Positions 59,000 through 64,000 of a stretch of DNA of 64,000 nucleotides are shown here, piece after piece. Positions within the stretch are counted from its first letter, which is position 1. The number at the start of each line of letters is the position of its first letter. Origin of the DNA: Gnetum montanum (lineage: Eukaryota; Streptophyta; Gnetopsida; Gnetales; Gnetaceae); the NCBI GenBank assembly GCA_015680685.1, contig MNCI01036530.1, forward strand, positions 64,045 through 128,044. The letters are read 5' to 3'. The notes beneath the pieces were generated by a model. The model ran no database searches and was not told the DNA's origin. It saw nothing but the letters and a program-made list of their open reading frames with translations. The translations under genes were made by a program, and so were the position numbers.

Positions 59000-60805
59000 C
59001 ATAGTTATCTCATTTGTTGTTGTTTTCATACTAAAGGGCTATTTTAGTTGAACCAAAACTAAAAGTATAGTTTACATTTCTTGTACTTCAAATCATCATT
59101 TTTCTACTCCACATTAACTTTCAAAGTAGAGGAAAGACAAAAAAATTTTAAAACTTGAAACATATTTTGCATACCTAATTCAAAAGTAGAAATTAGTATA
59201 GCATCATTTGCACACGAAATTAGAGATCCTATTTTGATAGCATGTTTTTTTATCTCCTTTACACACCTTTCCTTGTAATTCACCAATAAAGAAACTGAAG
59301 AGAGTTGGAGATAATGGACAATCTCACTTCACTTCAATATTGCTATAAAACTAAAATCTATCATCTAACATACTATCCTTGAACTCAATTATGAATTTAT
59401 CATCTAGCTTTTGAGCTACTGCTATCAACTTTCCACAAATTCCTAAATGATTAAGCTACTCCTATAATATTTTTTTGGATCAACAATTCATATGCTTTTG
59501 AAAAATCAACAAATCAAATGAATACTTTTTTATTGGGTTCTTTTTACTACTTCAACACAATGTCTAAGGGTAACCAACTAATCAATAGTGGAATGGTTCT
59601 GCTTGAAGCTTACTTGGTAAATAGCCATTACATTATTAATTTCTCCCCAGTTGCATAATCTCTTTTTAAGAATAGTTCCTGCAAGCTAACAAAAGTATTG
59701 CTAACAACTACCATCCAATAGTTGTTCAAATTGTTTTCATTACATTTTTATGCAAAAGTATTGCTTTGCTAATCTTTCAATGTTGGTCTAAGCTAAACTC
59801 AACCATTTTATTTAATCTTTGAAAAATTTCTTTATGAATAGGAGTCCTTACTCATTTATGCAATTCAACATATAATCCATCGAAATCCATAACTTTACCA
59901 GTTACTAATCTTTTAATGCCATTTTTCAGCTCACCTAAAGTAAAATAGAGGGATGTTGGAGTAAAAATGGAATAAAAACTATCATCCTTGTCTAAAAGAA
60001 TCTTTATGTAAAAAAACAAAAACATATTTAAAAGAGACATCAATTGTTGGAGAATTTTTATGGTGAATACTTCCAAAATTTTTTGGTTTGCTGTTTGATC
60101 ATGTGTGCAAAATGTTCTTACTGGTTTCTAACAAAAATCCTCTTCTTATTTCTGATTACGAGATCTATTTTGATATTCTTTCGAGTAGCATACATTCATC
60201 ATCAAACCAATTCTACTACATATATTGTTTATAATCATTAGTAACTTGTTTAGCTGCTTTAAATAAAATATGCTTAAAATTCTTAAAATGATGGTTAGAG
60301 TCCCATTGTTTTTGCACTACCTTCTTATATTTATTTTTGATCTTTAGTACTACACTTTTTCAATATAATTTCTTCTTCGTATTTTTTATGATATCAACAC
60401 ACACTGGGACTTGTAATGTAAACTCTAAAGAATGATTACAAGACTACACTATCTCATCTCCTACTATAAAATTCTTAATGTACTTTATATTTTCAAATGA
60501 GGGTAGAAGAAATTCAATGGAAGAAATACCTTAAGATCCTATAAAAGTGAATTCTTTAGAAATTGGAAATCTAGGTAACCCATTATAAATGAGTAGATCT
60601 AAAGCTTTCATCCACTCTAAGAAAGGTTGTCCTATTTTGTTAATGTTGTTATCTTAAAAGCATATAGCCCAATTTTGATTAGAAATAATGTCTATGCCAC
60701 CATTGGAATTTTGTCATTGAATAATATCTATTTGTAGAGATCCCACTCTACCATTGAAATCTATGCAGATAAAAATAACTCATTTAGTTTGAAACTCTAT
60801 AATAT
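59000..60805 (-). pseudogene. LINE ORF2 relic: endonuclease and reverse transcriptase
   Basis: Read on the minus strand from right to left. The endonuclease motif DFNGRVG lies at 60742-60762, followed by LEWMKALDLLIYNG-like sequence. An RT start is at 59852-60076 (LKNGIKRLVTGKVMDFDGLY, like the usual AxGxDG block). Then a core has IDHLVTLRH-like and DFSKAYELL (59478-59510, motif A), and CANDAILIS at about 59190-59214, where FADD or YADD is usual, so motif C is damaged. The end FCLSSTLKVNVE precedes the break made by element B. Non-LTR elements of this kind copy themselves by target-primed reverse transcription. Many stops make it dead. Confidence 0.7.
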
Positions 60806-60965
60806 CTATGTTGATGCATAGATCTTGATTACATAGTAATGCCCTTTGAAAAATCATTTAGAGAGACTATTGCCTAGGGTGTTTCTCATATGGGTACGAA
60901 AACCCAAGAATAATCTTAGCTAGTAAAGGTAATGTAGTGTTTCATATTATTAAAAAGAACAAATA
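60806..60965 (-). mobile_element. LTR end fragment, family A-like
   Basis: TGTTGATGCATAG followed by the conserved GAGAGACTATTGCCTAGGGTG block and a TACGAAAACCCAAGAATAATCT stretch, as in the outer ends of the M and P LTRs. Similarity stops after about 160 bases and no opposite end was found. It truncates the LINE endonuclease. Confidence 0.5.
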
Positions 60966-62485
60966 GAGGTTGTTGCATAATTCATTTGGTTAAAGATCCC
61001 TTTGAACATGAATAAGAAATTGAAAAAATAAATTTTAAATAGATTCTTAGACTTGGAGATAAACTATAAATGATTAACAAATACACATTGTAAAAAAAAG
61101 GTTAGTGTAACCAAAATTATTTATTAGTAATGATCCAAAATGAGTAAGGAGATTTTTTTAAACAAAGACTATGAATTGAATGAATTTTGAAGTTTAGCAA
61201 AAAATAACTAATAAACTTAAAGAAAGTAGAACTAGAATAAAATAACAAAAGTTCTAAAACTAAAATGGAAGATTTTATGATCAAATATTTACATGAAACT
61301 ACATTTGTATCAAAATTCAAAATCACACACAACCAAGTTTAAAGTGAAAAATAAAGTTCAAAACTCTAAAAGAACAAGAAAAAAAATTCAAATGAGAAAA
61401 ACACAATAGTTAGCTCAATATCAAGCCTCAAATCTTCACTACTAGATCTATAGCCTACTAGAGAAGTTTTCTAGCCTGCATCTCTAATAGATAAACCTCT
61501 TTAAATAGATCCTTATGTTGGGATCATTGGACCATGGGTAAGCCAGAGAAAAATTTCTTACTCAAATACAACTTGTATTTTAGTTCCTCTTCCTCAACTT
61601 GAAAGCGCCTAAAATGGTTAAGGAAACCATCAGAAAGGGAAGGAATGTTGAAAGATGGGTTTCAGGTTCACAAGGATCTAATAACCACATTGGGCTACAT
61701 ACATCCTTCTTTTTAAATGAATAAAATTAGTTGGATGAAGAACTTCTCTCTAGACTTCCCCTTGATCCTTTGGTTCTATTCCTCTTATGGGGCTTTCTCT
61801 ATCATTTGCTGCTTGATTTTTCCATATTGTTCATGTTCATTAGTCTCTTAGCATCCTTCATCCCACTATAACCTACATACAAAAATCACACTTAGTGCTA
61901 CAACATAAAGGAATGGAAAGGGAAGATTAAATTTTTTATCTACCCTTAACATTAATAATTGAAACATACTTCCCTTTTTTAAATTAAATCAAGGGTACAA
62001 GATCCTCTATTAATTCAAGATTAAGCTATAGAATGAATGTAAAGATAATAGACAAAAATGCTAATCTTTATATATATATATATAAAATCCCAAGGGTGTT
62101 ACACCAAGCCAACAATAACTATTTCAAGTTCCATAGAGTAAGTTTGAAACAATTATTATAGTGCAAACTAGATCACTATGTACCATATTCTACAAAAAAG
62201 ACATAAAAATAGCCACAAGTGTAGAAACAAGACTAATAAGAATTATTAATGGAAACTGATTATATGATAATAATATACAAGTTTCCACTTGGATGATAGG
62301 AAAATGATTAATTTTATAATAATCCAAGAATACAATATTTTCCTATTGTGAATTTCATCAACTAGAATAGTATTTTTGTTATCTCACAAAGGGGATCAAA
62401 TTCAAGTAGATGAAAAATAGTCAAATTAAATATTTGTGAAAACCAAAACTATATAGCACTAAAATGGGAATTATTTTAGACAAGT
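60966..62485. other. Unassigned AT-rich DNA
   Basis: No domain or border recognised. It has a (TA)n run at 62061-62083. It could be the interior or LTR body of the fragment to its left. Confidence 0.4.
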
Positions 62486-63418
62486 TGATGAGTGGTTGGT
62501 ATTTCAACACTCTACCATACAAGTCACAAGTGTTCATGCACAACCATAACATAATTTATGGATGGACAATGCAAGTATGCTAGTGGTTGATAGTTGGTTT
62601 GTGATCATTGTCTTCTCATGTTAAGTTAGTAAATTGTGAATAGTATGGTTTAACTCTTAGTGAGGTATATGATATCATGATGTTGTAGGTTCAAATTACT
62701 CTTAAGTGTCTACATAGTAAAAATGAGAATAAAGTCTAAATTTAGGTAATAACTGAAATGTAAATATATCCTATCCTATGGTGATAAGCATCTATTCTTG
62801 GTTTTCTATACACACCTTGGGCTAATGTAGTTGTTACTATAATTACCAAGTGAGTTCACTATTGAGAAAATCAAGTGAAGTTACTATTGGGTTACCATAC
62901 GATTACACTTAACACTCAAAACCAGTCATACTTATTCTACCTTACTAATGAACATGGGAAAAGTAAAGTACTTAGAACATGTAAAGAACTAAACTAAAGT
63001 AAACATATTAAAGAAATGAAAATTGAACTAAGTAAATGACTAAGTAAAAATAAAGAAACTAAGTGTAATGCTGTAATGGTGAGAAACAATCTCAATCTTT
63101 ATTTCTAGTCATGAATTATGCCCTAGTATAATCCACTGAAACAAAGATTCTATACAACTATTCAACACCACACGACAAGCACTCACTTCTAACTCTAACT
63201 CTAAGTGTAACCCATGGAAAGAAATTGTAAGAATTTTGCTAAGTGTTGAATGAAGTTATTTTTTTGACATAATCAAGGGTTGGTGTTTATAGTGTTGGCT
63301 AGGACCCTCTACATCACATCAATAATGACATATGTAGGGCTACAATGTCATAGATACAATATCATAGATGAAATATTGTATATACAATATTGTGGCTTAT
63401 GAAAAACAAGTTTTATCA
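62486..63418 (-). mobile_element. LTR, family C (probable 3' LTR of a minus-strand element)
   Basis: Inverted ends: plus-strand TGATGAG at 62486 and TTTTATCA at 63411-63418. It matches the solo LTR at 42830-43859. On the minus strand TATAAACA lies near 63281-63288. It is directly preceded on the minus strand by a purine-rich GTTGTGGGGTTA (63419-63430), a likely polypurine tract, so the element body should extend right beyond the window. Confidence 0.65.
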
Positions 63419-63792
63419 TAACCCCACAACTAACTAAAAACTCATCCTCAAGTTTTAAAAAAAGGAGAATAGAGTTCCTTACAAAATTGTGATACGTACT
63501 TAGACTTTGACTATTGCATTGTGATTCAAGTGGTTCTTTACAGAATTATCATGCATTGCATGATGCACATACATGACAACAAAACAAAACAAAATGATAA
63601 AGCTCAATGTAGCCTCATATCATTAGTGGTGATGGCTTCTTTATTAGCTTCTTTCCTTTTATCATCAAGCTTTGGAATCTATTATCAATTGAGTAATGTC
63701 CAAAGTTTCTCCTCTTCTGATTTGGGATCATGTACCATCTAGGAAAATTTATTGATGCTGGCTAGAGTTTGTACCTTCCATGGGCATGACAA
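63419..63792 (-). other. Family C element 3' untranslated part
   Basis: Noncoding stretch between the LTR and the frame at 63793. The plus-strand frame 63521-63742 has no recognisable domain and is taken as a shadow. Confidence 0.4.
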
Positions 63793-63993
63793 CTATGAGA
63801 ACATTTTGTTTACTTTCACATACCAAGCTGCAAACCGACATCTTTTCTCTTTAAATTTCCTGACCACTTTTCTTAACTCTTGATAATCTATAATTATGTG
63901 GGCTAGGTTTGCTACTACATCCTTTTCATCTTGGTATTTTTCTTTTACTATTTTAAGTTTATTGCAATGTGTATTTTCTATTGTGCATTTTTT
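63793..63993 (-). CDS. Unrecognised C-terminal frame of the family C element, partial
   Basis: Open on the minus strand for about 66 codons to a TAG at 63793-63795, with a stop near 63994-63996 and no early ATG. It is charged and helix-prone (EKYQDEKDVVANLAH, then YQELRKVVRKFKEKR and WYVKVNKMF), suggesting a coiled-coil tail. From its place beside the LTR it could be the end of a gag- or pol-derived protein. I do not recognise a family. Confidence 0.3.
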   Translation of the reverse strand, partial: KKCTIENTHCNKLKIVKEKYQDEKDVVANLAHIIIDYQELRKVVRKFKEKRCRFAAWYVKVNKMFS

Positions 63994-64000
63994 TTATGTG

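Noticed and set aside
59104-60076. Minus-strand RT taken at first for part of an LTR element.
   Set aside because: The APE-type endonuclease motif upstream and the zinc-binding tail downstream fit a LINE, and no LTR borders flank it.

Overview
The window looks like nuclear DNA of a flowering plant: AT-rich, with no intact protein gene and almost wholly built of transposable elements. The grounds are plant-type Ty3/gypsy LTR retrotransposons, primer-binding sites of tRNA-Leu and tRNA-Asp type, a plant LINE, and relics of a nepenthesin-like aspartic protease gene with an apparent intron. No rRNA, intact tRNA, CRISPR or bacterial feature was seen. I cannot name the species.

Positions 1-31609 hold a host segment duplicated in tandem. 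Copies start at 1201, 8737, 16237 and 23781, each about 7.5 kb. Each contains, in order: a minus-strand LTR (complete only in copy 1, 814-2934), a dead nepenthesin-like aspartic protease pseudogene, an AT-rich downstream flank, a cut-off end of a minus-strand LTR (element M), a full plus-strand LTR (element P) and the first 260 or so bases of P's leader. The leader-to-LTR join is the same at all three internal boundaries, so one founding duplication was followed by further copying. Copy 4 alone carries a 1.6 kb solo LTR (element D, 29236-30846, target duplication ACAAC) and a deletion of about 1.4 kb.

The array is embedded in nested retrotransposons. Element P (plus, 27878-41226) is a Ty3/gypsy element with relics of gag, protease, an RNase H-like domain, RT, a second RNase H and integrase. 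It sits inside the 3' LTR of element M (minus), whose remainder is 41232-44034, interior 44035-49023 and 5' LTR 49024-51426. M's target duplication GTGTC is still visible at 6058-6062 in copy 1 and at 51427-51431, with about 45 kb of duplication and insertion between. A further solo LTR (family C, 42830-43859, GTATT) lies inside M's 3' LTR.

From 51432 to about 60805 there is a minus-strand LINE (endonuclease, RT and C-terminal zinc-binding relics) split by element B (52309-58994, target duplication CTTAA). B has nearly intact LTRs and a tRNA-Asp primer site but codes only for gag and protease. The last 3 kb hold an LTR end fragment, unassigned AT-rich DNA, a family C LTR (62486-63418) and the start of its interior. 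All coding relics carry stops or frameshifts, so I expect no functional protein here. The value of the window is its insertion and duplication history and a few unusual element architectures.
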